From: Microcebus murinus
Taxonomy: Eukaryota > Chordata > Mammalia > Primates > Cheirogaleidae
Direction of reading: 5' to 3'
DNA: 64,000 nucleotides
Assembly: GCF_040939455.1 (NCBI RefSeq)
Contig: NC_134106.1
Location: forward strand, 44,538,001 to 44,602,000
Each line of letters starts with the position of its first letter. Position 1 is the first letter of the stretch. Below are positions 10,532 through 21,263 of this stretch, in pieces. The position numbers were made by a program, and so were the translations under genes. The notes under the pieces were generated by a model. It was given only the letters and a program-made list of their open reading frames with translations, ran no database searches and was not told where the DNA came from.

Positions 10532-10868
10532 TGCCTCAGTTACGCTGCTATAACAAATTACTACAGATTGGGTGGCTTGTAAACAACAGAAGTTTATTTC
10601 TCACAGTTCTGGAGCCTGGGATGTCCAAGATCAAGGTGCTGGCAGATTCAGCATCAGATGAGGGTTTGCCTTTTGGTTCATAGACAGTCATCTTCTTGCT
10701 GTGTCCTCACATGGAGGAAGGAGTGAGGGAGCTCTCTGGGGCCTGTTTTTAAGGACACTAATCTCATTCTAATCACCTTCCAAAGGACCCACCTCCAGTT
10801 ACCCTCATACTGCGGATTAGGTTTCAACATGTGAATTTTGGAGGGACATAAACATTCACACCATAGCA
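10532..10868 (-). mobile_element. MLT1A-like MaLR solo LTR
   Basis: The reverse complement matches a MaLR LTR. On the plus strand it reads GCTGCTATAACAAATTAC, GTTTATTTCTCACAGTTCTG, CAAGATCAAGGTGCTGGCAG and AACATGTGAATTTTGGAGGG, ending ACCATAGCA. A perfect 5-bp target duplication GATCT (10527-10531 and 10869-10873) marks both ends and fits ERVL/MaLR integration. No internal region survives. Confidence 0.85.
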
Positions 10869-10904
10869 GATCTCTTAGGTTAACCTTCCTTTAGTATCAT
10901 AAAA

Positions 10905-11125
10905 AGCACTTGAGTCTATTCATTTATTCATTGCATTCAGTAAATATTTACTAAGAACCTACTATGTTCAAAGTACTTGGATATGGCTATGAACAAGCTG
11001 GAAAAATTTCCTACTCTCAAAGCACCTGCATCTCTCAAGGGAATCAGATCATTAACAAATAAGCAAGGTAATTATGAATTGCAACAAGTCCTAGAACGAA
11101 ATTAACAGGATGTCGAAAGAGCGTA
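10905..11125 (+). repeat. L2 LINE 3'-end fragment
   Basis: TCTATTCATTTATTCATTGC, AGTAAATATTTACTAAGAAC, CTACTATGTTCAAAGTACTT and ACAAATAAGCAAGGTAATTA follow L2 3' consensus order. Confidence 0.7.
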
Positions 11126-11184
11126 AGAGGGGCAGGGATAAATGCGAACCTTATATTCTGTGTTGTAGAAGGTAGTGTCCTTGA

Positions 11185-11370
11185 ATAGAGTGACACAGAG
11201 CGAGATTTGAAGTCCAGCTCTATGACCTTGTACAGGTTTCTTTACCTCCCTGAACACCATGACAGACTGAAAATGTAATAATAGCAAAACCAAGAATGTT
11301 ATGATAACCCCTGCTACTTATAGTGGTTGTGGAATTAAATCAGAGAAAATTCCTAGCATTGTAAGCATTA
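11185..11370 (+). repeat. MIR SINE
   Basis: Core pattern GAAGTCCAGCTCTATGACCT, TGTACAGGTTTCTTTACCTC and GGTTGTGGAATTAAAT matches the MIR order CTGACCTTGGGCAAGTTAC ... GTTGTGAGGATTAAATG. MIR is an ancient tRNA-derived SINE mobilised by L2. Confidence 0.65.
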
Positions 11371-11489
11371 CTTTCCACCAAGCCCCAAATAAATATTAAT
11401 TTCCTCCCTTAAAATTATACCATAACCTGAATTCTGCAATCTCCATTTTCCAATGACTTAATTTCAGGAAATTTTTTTATACATCTTTG

Positions 11490-11590
11490 AATCAATTCGA
11501 CTCATCAAATATTTATTGAGCACTTACTATGTGCCAGTCTCTGTGATACAATCGTGAATAAAATATATACTATCCCTGCCTCATCAGGGT
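11490..11590 (+). repeat. L2 LINE fragment
   Basis: ATATTTATTGAGCACTTACT followed by ATGTGCCAGTCTCTGTGATA is the L2/MIR-type 3' tail. Confidence 0.65.
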
Positions 11591-13622
11591 TTACTTATTG
11601 ATCTTATTTGGCTGTGACTCACAAAGCCATTTCTCATCAGTGGTTCTCCTGACTAGCAGTAATGACTTTTTACCCCGTTGGTATGCACATTTTATGTTTA
11701 ACTTTTTTTCTTGTTGTGAAATAAAAATGCAAAAATGCATAAAACATGGGCCATAACTCTTAAATCTGATGGACCCTCTCTTGAAAAACCCTAAAAGATT
11801 ATTTATGTGCCCACTGTAAACTTCCACCATCCCCCCACTAAAAATAACAAAGGAACCAAAAAATAGAAGATAAAATTTATGACCACCATTTGACGTTTGG
11901 ACAGACTTCTGGATTGTCTTAGGCTTGGAGAAAGAAAGCAGCGATTCAATCATGCAGAGTCACACAACTGGCAGTAACTCTTTGAGTTTATAAGTTTGTT
12001 GAACCAAGTGGAAGGGTTTCCTTGTCTTGGAGTATTGTGTGTCTACAATGGCAGTGCCCACATTGGTGTGGACTCAGGTTCCCCTTGCCAGGGAGACCTG
12101 GCCACGTAGCTCTGGAAATAACCTCACATGGAAATGATGCAGAGTATCTATATTAAGCCAACATCACCATGAATGATGTTTAATATGAAATACTAAAGGC
12201 AAATCCAACTCAAGCTAGGAATAAGATTTAGATGTTTGCCGTCGCCACCATTTAACAGTGTTTGGAGAGTTTAAGACAGTCTAATAAGGAAAGCAAAAGA
12301 AATGTAATCATAAATATTGTAAAGCAGGAGACAGGCCTAACATTGTTTGCATTTTATAGTATTGTCTACCTAAAAAAAAAACACAAAAAACCAACAGAAA
12401 ATAAGAGATCAGTAAGATTAAAAGGTACAAAATTTGCATAATTAAGAAGCTGCCATAGGTTTCAATATGATGGATTTAATTTTGTTAACTGCCACCATCC
12501 TTTCTTTAGAGAACTGCCTCTTCTCTACTCCATGTGCCCCTACCGGCTCCCAGACACAAGGTGGGCACAAAATGCTGCTGGTCAGGTCATGGCCCCAGAT
12601 TCCCTGAGTGCTGTGATTAGCCTGGGGATAAGCATGGGATACAAGCAGGACTAATGAGCATTGGGGGAATGAAGCCTGCTTCCTCCTAGGGTTGCTGGGC
12701 TGGGATATGGCAGCCATCCTACCTGGACAATGTCATGGGATCGCTGGATCCAGCCATGAGTGAGGCCATGTACATACAAGCCAGGACCAGGCCCTCCCCT
12801 GACAGGTGTAGAGTCTGGATAAGGGCATGAATGGAGGTCTTATTTTTAAATATTGAGTTTTAAATTAAGGTAATAAGCTGTTAAATGAAATATGTTCTAT
12901 ACCCCTGCTTTGGTAAATAAACCTTCCATGACAACAAAATTGAAAATATAAATAAAAATTGTAAAGCTATGGTTTTTACATGACTGTAAGTTAACAAAAT
13001 ATAAACAATGATTAGATTTAATAAGGATTATGCATGTCTGGGTGTTATGTGTTAGCATTTTTGGATGAATGATAATATAAAGTAATGTGAGTCATAATTC
13101 TATAAAATTTAGTTTCATTGCTTTCATTCCAGCAAAATCACTAATTTTATTATTTATAATGAAGATATTCACTTAATTTTTGTTCTAGTCACAGTAATAA
13201 TCTAAAATATTTTAAAAACATTATATTCAAAATATGCCTAATTTAAATATATTTCATCAAAAATATAAATTAAAACAGTTGCAAACATTTGAAAGATTAA
13301 ATGTTCTATATTTTTAGAAATGTCATTTATCTTCTAGTCTAAAATATTTGAAATTATCAATATTCAGATGAACTACAGATTATAATTAATGAATAGAAAA
13401 ATTGAAATAAAATTATTTAAATAAATCTGTTTAAAATTTGATCACTTGAAAATTTAATGTTACAATTTAATCTTATTATATTTTCATGATAGTATTATTC
13501 TTAATTTTGGTGCTACATGAGGACCTAGTGACCAATGTAAAGAATTGGTATTATACCTTGAGCATATTATAGCTATATCTTCAAATTTACACATTTAAGA
13601 GTAATGTGAGTTATTTCTCTAG
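11591..13622. other. Unassigned; very AT-rich from 12840
   Basis: No repeat family recognised with confidence. 12430-12830 is GC-richer and could be an old LTR. 12840-13560 is strikingly AT-rich, without simple-repeat structure. A 120-codon minus frame (11591-11953) shows no recognisable domain. Confidence 0.4.
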
Positions 13623-13741
13623 AACCACAGTTTGGAAACCAAAGAGAAGCAAGATGATAGATGCTCAGCACTTCTAGAAAGATACTTCCTTATGCAAGAG
13701 TCTATTGCATTTGTTCTATCCAAGAGGAAGAATTTGAAGAG
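13623..13741 (+). other. Possible 119-nt internal exon (weak)
   Basis: An acceptor-like TTATTTCTCTAG at 13611-13622 and a donor-like GAG/GTAATT at 13741/13742 bound 119 bases with one open frame. The frame is lysine/glutamate-rich and includes ERYFLMQESIAFVLSKRK. The other two plus-strand frames are closed. I do not recognise the peptide. A 39-codon open frame between GT and AG is not rare by chance, so this is only a candidate. Confidence 0.2.
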
Positions 13742-14149
13742 GTAATTTGTCATTTCTTTCACCCTAAGCATTTAGGTCCTCCCAACAGTTGGAAGCAGGG
13801 TCTGTCTCCAAAGTCACAGTAGTACAACATTTGGAAACAGTGATTTTTTTTATTTTGAGGACACAGGGCGAGAGATAAGGAGAAACATTTCCCAGGGTCC
13901 TGAGTAGCACTAGTCAAGAGAGTGGATGTTTAGCATTGAGGATTGCATTTGCCAGTTCTAAGTGCCACATCCTGAGTGACAGAGGCACTCATGTATTTCT
14001 TAATAAATTAACTTTTTTGTGCCTCTGTATGTGGGGGCTCTAGACAGTGTGAGCCCCAGGCAGCAGGCCTCTTCCTTAGGTCTGAAGGCATATACTGTCT
14101 AGGACTTCTAGTTACATGTACCAATAAACTTTCCTGCTTAAGCTAGTTT
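13742..14149. other. Unassigned sequence
   Basis: No gene or repeat family recognised. Confidence 0.4.
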
Positions 14150-14440
14150 ATTTTATTTTATTTCAAAGTGTCAAGGGGATACAAATGTTTTTGTTACATG
14201 GATAGCTTCCATAGTGCTTAAGTCAGGGCTTTCCGTGTGCTCACCACCTGAATAGTGTTCATTGTACCTGATAGGTAAGTTTTTATCCCTCTCCTCCCAC
14301 CCTCTCTCCCCTTCTTGGTTTCCAGTGTCCTTTACATCTCTTTGTGTCTTGTGTGCCCACCGTTTAGCTCCCAGGTATGAGTGAGCACATGTTTGTTTTT
14401 GCATTTCTGAGGTTCTTCACATAGGATAATGGTCCCATTT
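14150..14440 (-). repeat. L1 3'-UTR fragment
   Basis: The reverse complement shows L1 3'-region features: CCATTATCCTATGTGAAGAA, then sequence opposite TATGAGTGAGCACATG (plus 14377-14392) and opposite AAGTGTCAAGGGGATACAAA. Similar to strepsirrhine L1 3' regions. Confidence 0.65.
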
Positions 14441-14771
14441 CTAAAGCATGTTTAAAATAAAAAAAAAAAAGAAAAAAATCCTAAATCATACAAGTAAGTA
14501 GAAAATATAACAGAAAATAAGATCCTATTCATGATAGGTCCCTAAATGAAAACATCTAGAATTGAATAAACAGATGTGATAAATAGATTCTGTGCAGAGT
14601 ATATATGAAGACAACTATAAGCCCTTACTGGAATATATGTTAGAAAAGCAGAAAACTTGAATAAATGGGAAGAGGTGTTATGTTTTGAATGAAAAGATGC
14701 CATGTTATAAAGATATAAGTTCATTTCAAATTAATTAATGCATTTAAAGCAATTCTAATTGTATTGAAAAT

Positions 14772-15217
14772 TGTGATTATCTCCCCAACATCCATTCCAT
14801 GCCACTTCTGTGGCTGCCCCTGATGAAGCACATAGTTCTATCCTTAGTTGGGATTGATAAGAGGATGGGTAGATGATAGGATTCAGGCTAATGACACACA
14901 AAAAGTGGTTTGCTGGTGGCTTCTAGTCTTCTGCTAGATGTGAATGAGGATGCAGTGACCGAGGTTGCTTCTGGCAGTCATCCTATTCCCATGAGGATAC
15001 CTCACTGTAGGGTGAACCCGACACAGTGAATGGGAGAGCTGGGAGGCAGGGAATGGAAATACACGGGTTATTAATGACATCGATGGGCCATTGTTTCAAG
15101 CAACCCTGATCTGCCTTTGGACTCACGGTTATGAAAGCCAATGAATCCCTTTATTGTTTAAGCCTCTCAGAATTGGACTTTCAGTTATTTGCAGCCTAAA
15201 GCACCTTAGCTGATATA
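14772..15217 (+). repeat. MLT1-type LTR
   Basis: Includes ATTCCATGCCACTTCTGTGG, CCCTTTATTGTTTAAGCCTC, TTGCAGCCTAAAGCACC and terminal TAGCTGATATA, matching the end of MLT1 LTRs (ACTGATACA). Left end approximate. Inserted in the old L1. Confidence 0.65.
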
Positions 15218-15328
15218 GTAATCATTTATTCTTAGAGATTCTTTGATAAAGAAATGACAAAATGCTTCTAAAACTTACATAGAAGAATGAAAGATTTAAA
15301 TTCCTACAGTGATTTTAGCAGTGTAATA

Positions 15329-15755
15329 CTGCTGTCCCCAACCCCTCATCTTGCCCCTCCCCATGGCACACAGCAGGAGGTGAGCGAGCTGCTCCCCATC
15401 GCTGGCAAGCTCCCCCATCATTTGCAAGCTCGGCCTCTCCACATATCAGCGGCAGCATTAGATTCTCAAAGGAGCAAGAACCCTACTGTAAACTGCGCAT
15501 GCGAGGGATCTAGGTCTCACTCCTTATGAGACTCTCATGCCTGGTGATCTGAGGTGGAGCTGAGGCGGGGATGCTAGCGCTGGGGAGCGGCTCCAAATAC
15601 AGATTATCGTTAGCAGAGAGGTCTGACTGCGCAATACATGTAATGTGCTTAAATCATCCCCAAATCATCCCCCCCTGCTCCCCATAACCCTGGCCTGTGT
15701 AAAAATTGTCTTCCATGGAACCAGTCCTTGGTGCAAAAAAAGGTGGGGACTGCTG
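15329..15755. mobile_element. hAT-Charlie nonautonomous transposon (MER1/Charlie3-like)
   Basis: Long family member with ACACAGCAGGAGGTGAGC, GCATTAGATTCTCAAAGGAG, AACTGCGCATGCGAGGGATC, GATGATGCTAGCGC-like and GAGCGGCTCCAAATACAGAT segments. It ends TGGTGCAAAAAAAGGTGGGG plus ACTGCTG. Flanks GTGTAATA and GTCTAATA form a 7/8 target duplication (15321-15328 and 15756-15763) with central TA. Same family as 4305-4501. The open frame at 15287-15529 runs through it and is not a gene. Confidence 0.85.
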
Positions 15756-16129
15756 GTCTAATACAAATATAGGTCAATGAAATAGAAAGTCCAGAAACAG
15801 ATCCTACTATAATTTACTCACTATATGATAAAAATGGATTATTTAGAAAACAGAGCTGAGAACATTGGTAATTATTTGGAAAAATAATGTTAGGATTTAT
15901 TTCCTAGGAGGAAGTAAACTATCTAGATTAAGAGTTAATTGTAAAAGGTCAAACTATTAAAGAACTAGAAGAGTATATGGATATCAAATTTTGGAATTGG
16001 TAAGGGCCTAATAAGCTGAAAGTCAAATAAAATGTGCAGGTATAGGGTAGTCTTGAAGTATTGAAAGCTTCATATGCCAAGGAACAGCATAAAATTTTTT
16101 ATGGTCAAAAGGTAAATTGTTAAAATATA

Positions 16130-16415
16130 GGCTGGGCATAGTGGCTTACTTCTGTAATCCTAGCACTTTGGGAGGCAGAGGCAGGAGGATCACTTGAGGC
16201 CAGGAGTTTGAGACTAGCCTCAGCAAGAGTGAGACCCTGTCTCTACAAAAAATAGAAAAATTAGCCAGGCCTGGCGGCAGGTGCCTGTAGTCCCAGCTAC
16301 TCAGGAGGCTGAGGCAGGAGGATCACTTGAGCCCAGGAGTCTGATGTTTCTGTGAGCTATGATGATGCCACTGCACTCTAACCTGGGCAACAGAGTGAGA
16401 CCTTGTCTACAAAAA
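16130..16415 (+). mobile_element. Dimeric Alu, older AluJ-like type
   Basis: Starts GGCTGGGCATAGTGGCTTAC. The arms are joined by CTACAAAAAATAGAAAAATT, without the GGCCAACT block found in most Alus here. Second arm ends GATGATGCCACTGCACTC. A 23-base target duplication, from AAAAGGTAAATTG to TTAAAATATA, lies at 16107-16129 and 16416-16438. Confidence 0.95.
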
Positions 16416-16556
16416 AAAAGGTAAATTGTTAAAATATAGTTGAAAAAATATATATGTTTTAAGTATATAATATGAAATATTTGACATATAAAACACTGCA
16501 AAAAAATCCATATAGGAAAAAAATGGCCGGATAGTTCACAAAAGAAGAAAAATCAT

Positions 16557-16883
16557 GGCCGGGCACGGTGGCTCACGCCTGTAATCCTAGCTCTCTGGGA
16601 GGCCGAGGCGGGCGGATTGCTCGAGGTCAGGAGTTCGAAACCAGCCTGAGCAAGAGCGAGACCCCGTCTCTACTATAAATAGAAAGAAATTAATTGGCCA
16701 ACTAATGTATACAAAAAATTAGCCGGGCATGGTGGCGAATGCCTGTAGTCCCAGCTACTTGGGAGGCTGAGGCAGGAGGATTGCTTGAGCCAGGAGTTTG
16801 AGGTTGCTGTGAGCTAGGCTGACGCCACGGCACTCACTCTAGCCTGGGCAACAAAGCGGGACTCTGTCTCAAAAAAAAAAAAA
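16557..16883 (+). mobile_element. Dimeric Alu, strepsirrhine type
   Basis: Starts GGCCGGGCACGGTGGCTCAC, has TTAATTGGCCAACTAATG between arms and the GACGCCACGGCACTCACTC ending. Perfect 17-base target duplication AAAAGAAGAAAAATCAT at 16540-16556 and 16884-16900. Only about 140 bases from the older Alu and in the same orientation. Confidence 0.95.
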
Positions 16884-17450
16884 AAAAGAAGAAAAATCAT
16901 TGATCAGCAAATATGTGAAAAATGTTTAATATCCTTAGTAGTTAAGAAAATTCAATTTAAAGAGAACTTTTTTCAGCAATCAGATTGGCAAAGATTTAAA
17001 AAAATACGAGCACAACATTGTGAATGTATTAAATATCGTTGAGTAATTGTTGACTTTAAAATGTTAAATTTTATGTTTTGTGAAATTTATCTCAATTCAC
17101 CTTTTTTTTAAGAAAAAGGAAAAAAAGAATGGTAATAGCTGGGATGAAAAGTATCTGCGGTCTCATGCACTGCAGTTTGTATTGTGAATTGGCATGAAAA
17201 TTTTGCAAGGCCAACAGTATATAGATAAAACCTTGAAAATGTTCATGTCCTTTCCTTTCATTTTATAATTCCACTCTAGGAATATATACTTAGAAAGTAA
17301 TCAGATATGCATAGATATATGTATAAGTACAGTTATTTTTAATAGTGAAAATAGTAAAAGTTGCATAGAGAATTAAATTATAATATATCCATATAATGAA
17401 ATATTGTTCATTAATTAAAAAGAACTCACATTGACTATTATTTTAGAGAT

Positions 17451-18278
17451 ATTACACCATGGGAGGAAGAGGACAAAGGGACATTGTCCTGTTTTAAGTT
17501 TCGGATTAGATTTTTAATTTTTAATCCATGGAGAAACAATAGTCGTAAAAGCCAGCTTTGTTTCTAAAGTCCCAAAAGCTCCTTTTAACATGTCAGGAGG
17601 AAAGTTTGGCAGCCAGAGTGTTTTTACTTTTACTATAGCCACACTATAAGGAGACATGCGATCTGATGTAGGTAGCCGAGAAGGACGAAAACCTTTTAGG
17701 TCACTCGGGGCAGCAGCCTGGTGCAGAGAGCAGTGGGGGTTCAGATTGGATGTGTGTCTCTTGCCCTCTCAGGGTTAAAAACGTCAGGGATGTGGTTGGC
17801 AGGATCCATGGTGGCAGATTCTAGGGAATCCAAGAGCGTGGGTGTGGTACTCTGTTTCTCTGGCGCGGTCTGAACAGCTTGGGAGTGGCAGGGCAGTGTC
17901 ACTGGAGAGAGGTGGCTAGGTGGACGGCCTGAGACACTACCTTCAGGGGCCCACAGCGTGAGCCTGCGAGGCAGGACTGGGGGCTGCACACCAGAGGGCT
18001 GAGAGAACAGGTAACAGAATAAGATTTGGGGATGGATGAGGAGGCAGAACAGAGCAAACAGCACGGCCCAAGCACATACAGCAGGGCTGGCAAGTGCCCA
18101 CGCAGTCTTGGCAGAATCGGCCACTACACAGCAGGCAGCAATGGCATGGTGCCTGGTGAGCTGGAGGGACAAGGAGCTTCTCCATGGAGGTTGGTGAGGA
18201 CCCAGAGAGTCACACTCAGAGAAGAGGCCTTCCACCCCTATTGGCATGGTAGGCCAAGCTCTCCCTTGCACCCTGCTA
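17451..18278. other. Unassigned block between L1 and MST LTR
   Basis: Contains the longest open frame in the window (17741-18271, minus, 176 codons), with a hydrophobic stretch but no motif I recognise. The plus strand and other minus frames are also open over parts, as expected in GC-rich DNA without selection. The block could be internal sequence of the adjacent MaLR element or unique DNA. Confidence 0.35.
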
Positions 18279-18646
18279 TGTTCTAGATGTGTCCCTGAGA
18301 ATTCATGTGTTGGAAACTTAATTCCCAGTCAACAGTGTTGGGAGGTGGGGCCTAATGGGAGGTGTTTAGGCAGAGCCCTCACAAATGGATTTATGCTGCT
18401 ATAGAAAGGGCTTGTGGGAGTGGCTCTCTTCCACTCTTCTGCCATGTGAGGACATCACATTCCTCCCCACTGGAGGACACAGACTTCAAGGCACCATCTT
18501 GGAAGCAGAGAGACGTTGCCCTAACATGCAGTAGCCTTGATTGTGGACTGCCCAGTCTCCAGAACTGTTGAGGGAATACATTTTTTTCTTTATAAATTAC
18601 CCAATCTCAGGTATTTTGTTATAGCAGCACAAAATGGACTAAGACA
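18279..18646 (+). repeat. MST-type MaLR LTR
   Basis: TGTTCTAGATGTGTCCCTGA, AATTCATGTGTTGGAAACTT, TGGGAGGTGGGGCCTAATGG, CTTTATAAATTACCCAATCT and terminal GGACTAAGACA match the MST LTR from end to end. It begins TG and ends CA. No matching 5-bp target duplication was seen. Confidence 0.8.
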
Positions 18647-19074
18647 CACCCAGATGCCATCCTGGGGGAAAAGGAATAAAAAGGGAGCCTTTTGGAAGGG
18701 AGAAAATGCATTACTGATATACAGCTTGAACCTCCAGATGATAGCACATTTACTTAAAACACATTCTTTAAAGCCTTTTAAAAATATCTAAATGATTCTT
18801 TCTAAACTGTTGTATAAAAAAGTAAGCTTCCCTCTTTCCCCCTATGTTACTAGAGATGGGGGCTATAGAGAAAAATATAGTCCTGTATACAAACTCAATA
18901 CAAATATATAAATATATTTTTTTCCATATCTGAATCTATATATTCACATCTCATTGAAATCATATTTTTAAAAATGTTTAAGGAAATTAGAAGATGCTCA
19001 TTGTTAAAAAGCTAGCAGTGGATACAGTACTATTCTAATTTTCTAAAATAATGGTAATTATACATGTAAATATA

Positions 19075-19408
19075 GCTGGGTGTGGTGGCTCACACCTGTA
19101 ATCCTAGCATTCTGGGAGTCCAAGGCGGGTGGATCACTTAAGGTCAGGAGTTCAAAACCAGCCTGAGCAAGAGCGAGACCCCGTCTCAATTAAAAATAGA
19201 AAGAAATTAATTGGCCAATTAAAATATATATAGAAAAAATTAACCAGGCATGGTGGTGCATGCCTGTAGTCCCAACTACTTGGGAGGCTGTGGCAGGAGG
19301 ATCACTTGAATCCAGGAGTTTGAGGTTGCTGTGAGCTAGACTAACACCGCAGCACTCTAGCCCGGGAAACAGAGTGAGACTCTCTCAAAAACAAAATAAA
19401 ACAAAACA
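19075..19408 (+). mobile_element. Dimeric Alu, strepsirrhine type
   Basis: GCTGGGTGTGGTGGCTCACA, the TTAATTGGCCAATTAAAATA middle block, and a degraded second-arm end (CTAACACCGCAGCACTC). Tail is mixed A-rich (AAACAAAATAAAAC). More diverged than the copies at 9216 and 16557. Target duplication unclear. Confidence 0.9.
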
Positions 19409-19570
19409 ACAGATAAATACATTAAACACTTTGGAAAAATACTTCTAAATATTAACAGTGATTATTTCTGGGTTTAAAATTTTTATGAGATATTTTTATT
19501 TTTGTATGCTGAACATATATTTCTTTTTATAATCAGAAAGAAATTGTTATTTTAAAAACAAAGTGTAGAG

Positions 19571-19762
19571 CAGGTGTCCTTAAACTACGGCCCATGGGCC
19601 ACATGCAGGCCTCCTAGCACATTTATCCTGCCCTCCGGGTGTGTTTGCTCCTGCTGCCTGTCCTGCTTAGCAGCCAACTTGTCCTGGTCCCACAGTACGC
19701 ACTCTCCAGCGGTCTGAGGGACAGTGAACTGGCCCCCTGTTTAAAAAGTTTGAGGACCCCTG
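19571..19762 (-). mobile_element. Short nonautonomous hAT element, copy 1
   Basis: 192 bp. Plus-strand ends are CAGGTGTCCTTAAACTACGG and GTTTGAGGACCCCTG, a 15-base inverted repeat (CAGGGGTCCTCAAAC type). A perfect 8-bp target duplication GTGTAGAG (19563-19570 and 19763-19770) has a central TA. Internal segments GTCCTGCTTAGCAGCC and GGTCTGAGGGACAGTGAACT are shared, inverted, with the copy at 35531-35757. No coding capacity, so it would need a transposase supplied elsewhere. It resembles hAT families (OC1/hAT1-type) reported as horizontally transferred among vertebrates; that identification is inferred. Confidence 0.9.
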
Positions 19763-19770
19763 GTGTAGAG

Positions 19771-19930
19771 CCTTGCTACTTACAAGGTGGTCCATGGGCC
19801 AGCAGGATTGGCATCACCTGGGTACTTGTAATTATAGAAATGCAGATTCTCAGGCCCCATTCCAGACCTCCCAAATCAGCATCTTCATTTTAATGAGATC
19901 CCCAGGTGATGCAGGTGTGGCAATAGCACT
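19771..19930. repeat. MER20-like hAT-Charlie fragment
   Basis: GGTGGTCCATGGGCCAGCAG, ATTGGCATCACCTGGGTACT, GAAATGCAGATTCTCAGGCC, CCAGACCTCCCAAATCAG and CCCCAGGTGATGCAGGTGTG follow MER20 order. Its left terminus touches the younger hAT element. Confidence 0.75.
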
Positions 19931-20164
19931 CATGTAGGCTTCATGCTCCTGCCAGCAGCCCAGTGGTCAGTACCTGGAGCTCTGCTTTCTCCTGTTCCTA
20001 CAAATAAACAGCCCCTCTGCTGCGCTCTGCATCCTAACTCACCCTCCGATTGCAAGACTTTCTCCTGCACTCATCTCCTCTCTCTCTTCCTGGATCATTC
20101 CCATCAGCAAACAAAATGCTGTGATCTCTCTCATCTTTTCTTAAAAAATAACATTGTATTGTGT
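19931..20164. other. Unassigned sequence
   Basis: No gene. CTTCCTGGATCATTCCCATC and the pyrimidine-rich content suggest an old repeat of unidentified family. Confidence 0.35.
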
Positions 20165-20656
20165 GTATTTAAAGCATAAAACATGGTGTTATGAGATACA
20201 TATGGATAGTAAAGTGGTTACTACAGTGAAACAAATTAACATATTATCTCTCATAGTTACCCATTTTTGTGTGTGTGTGTATGGCAAGAGCAGCAAAAAT
20301 CTACTCATTTAGCAAAAATCTGGGATACAGTACACTATTATTAACTAGAGTCCTCGTGTTGTACATTAGGTCTCTGGTCTTGTTCATCCTTCATATTTGC
20401 TACTTTGTGTCCTTTGACCTACGTCTCCCTATTTCCTTCCTCCCCACCCCCCACCTAACCACTGCTTTATTCTCTATCTCTGTATGTTTGACTTTTTTTT
20501 TTTTTGACATTTTAAGATTCTACATATATACGGGATAATGCAATGTTTTTCTTTCTATGCCTGGTTTATTTCACTTAGCATAATGTCCACCAGGTTCATC
20601 TATGTTGTGGCAAATGGCAGGATCTCCTCCTGTTTAAGAATGAATAATATTTCCCC

Positions 20657-20691
20657 CATGCGCGTGCGTGCGCACACACACATACACACAC
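20657..20691. repeat. 35-bp alternating pyrimidine-purine tract
   Basis: Every step alternates pyrimidine and purine. The tract begins CATGCGCGTGCGTGCGCACA and continues with CA and TA steps. It lies within the L1 3'-UTR remnant. Such tracts can adopt left-handed DNA in vitro; no function is shown here. Confidence 0.8.
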
Positions 20692-21134
20692 TGTTTCTTT
20701 ATCTGTTCTTCTGTTGACAGATGTTTTGATTGTTTCTATATCTTGGCTGTTGTGAAATAATGCTGCACTGAGTATGGGAGTGCAATATCATTTCCTTTGT
20801 GTATAGACCAAGAAGAGGGATTGCAGAATCATATGGTAATTCTACATTTAATTTCTTTAGGAACCTCCCTACTGTTTTTCATAGTGGCTGTACCAATCTA
20901 CATTCTCACCAAAAATGTGTAAGGGTTCTCTTATTCCACATCTTTGCTAACACTTATCTCTTGTCTTTTTGATAGTAGCCATCCTGATGGGTGTGAGATG
21001 GTACCTCACAGTAGTTTTGATTTGCATTTCCCTGATGATTAGTGATGTTGAGCATCTTTTCTTATACCTTTTGGCCATTTTTATGTCATCTTTGGAGAAT
21101 GTCTGTTTAGGTCCTTTGCCTATTTAAAAAAATA

Positions 21135-21263
21135 TTTTTTTTTGGTACAGATGAGGTCTTGTTATGTCTCTCAGGATAGTCTTGAACTCTTGGCCTCAAG
21201 TGATCCTACCGACTTGGCCTCCCAAAGTTCTGGGATTACAGGTGAGAACTACCATGCTTGGCC
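21135..21263 (-). repeat. Alu monomer (FLAM/FRAM type)
   Basis: Reverse complement of one Alu arm: CTTGAACTCTTGGCCTCAAG, CTTGGCCTCCCAAAGTTCTG, GGATTACAGGTGAGAACTAC, CATGCTTGGCC. Approximate target duplication: TTGCCTATTTAAAA before and CTGCCCATTTTTAAA after. Inserted in the L1 3' region. Confidence 0.8.

Larger units (their letters stand above)
14450..19562 (+). mobile_element. Old plus-strand L1 (L1M class), heavily interrupted
   Basis: ORF2 C-terminal and 3'-UTR-like pieces in order: 14480-14771, 15218-15328, 15764-16129, 16439-16539, 16901-17450, 18790-19074 and 19409-19562. Recognisable segments include GAAATAGAAAGTCCAGAAAC (15779), TAATTCCACTCTAGGAATAT (17267) and TTTTATAATCAGAAAGAAAT (19526). 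Interruptions are an MLT1 LTR, a hAT, three Alus and an MST LTR with an unassigned block. No open reading frame survives. Treating all pieces as one insertion is an inference. Confidence 0.6.

Noticed and set aside
17741..18271. 176-codon minus-strand open frame, longest in the window
   Set aside because: No recognisable domain; overlapping frames on both strands are also open in this GC-rich block, and it lies among transposable elements.
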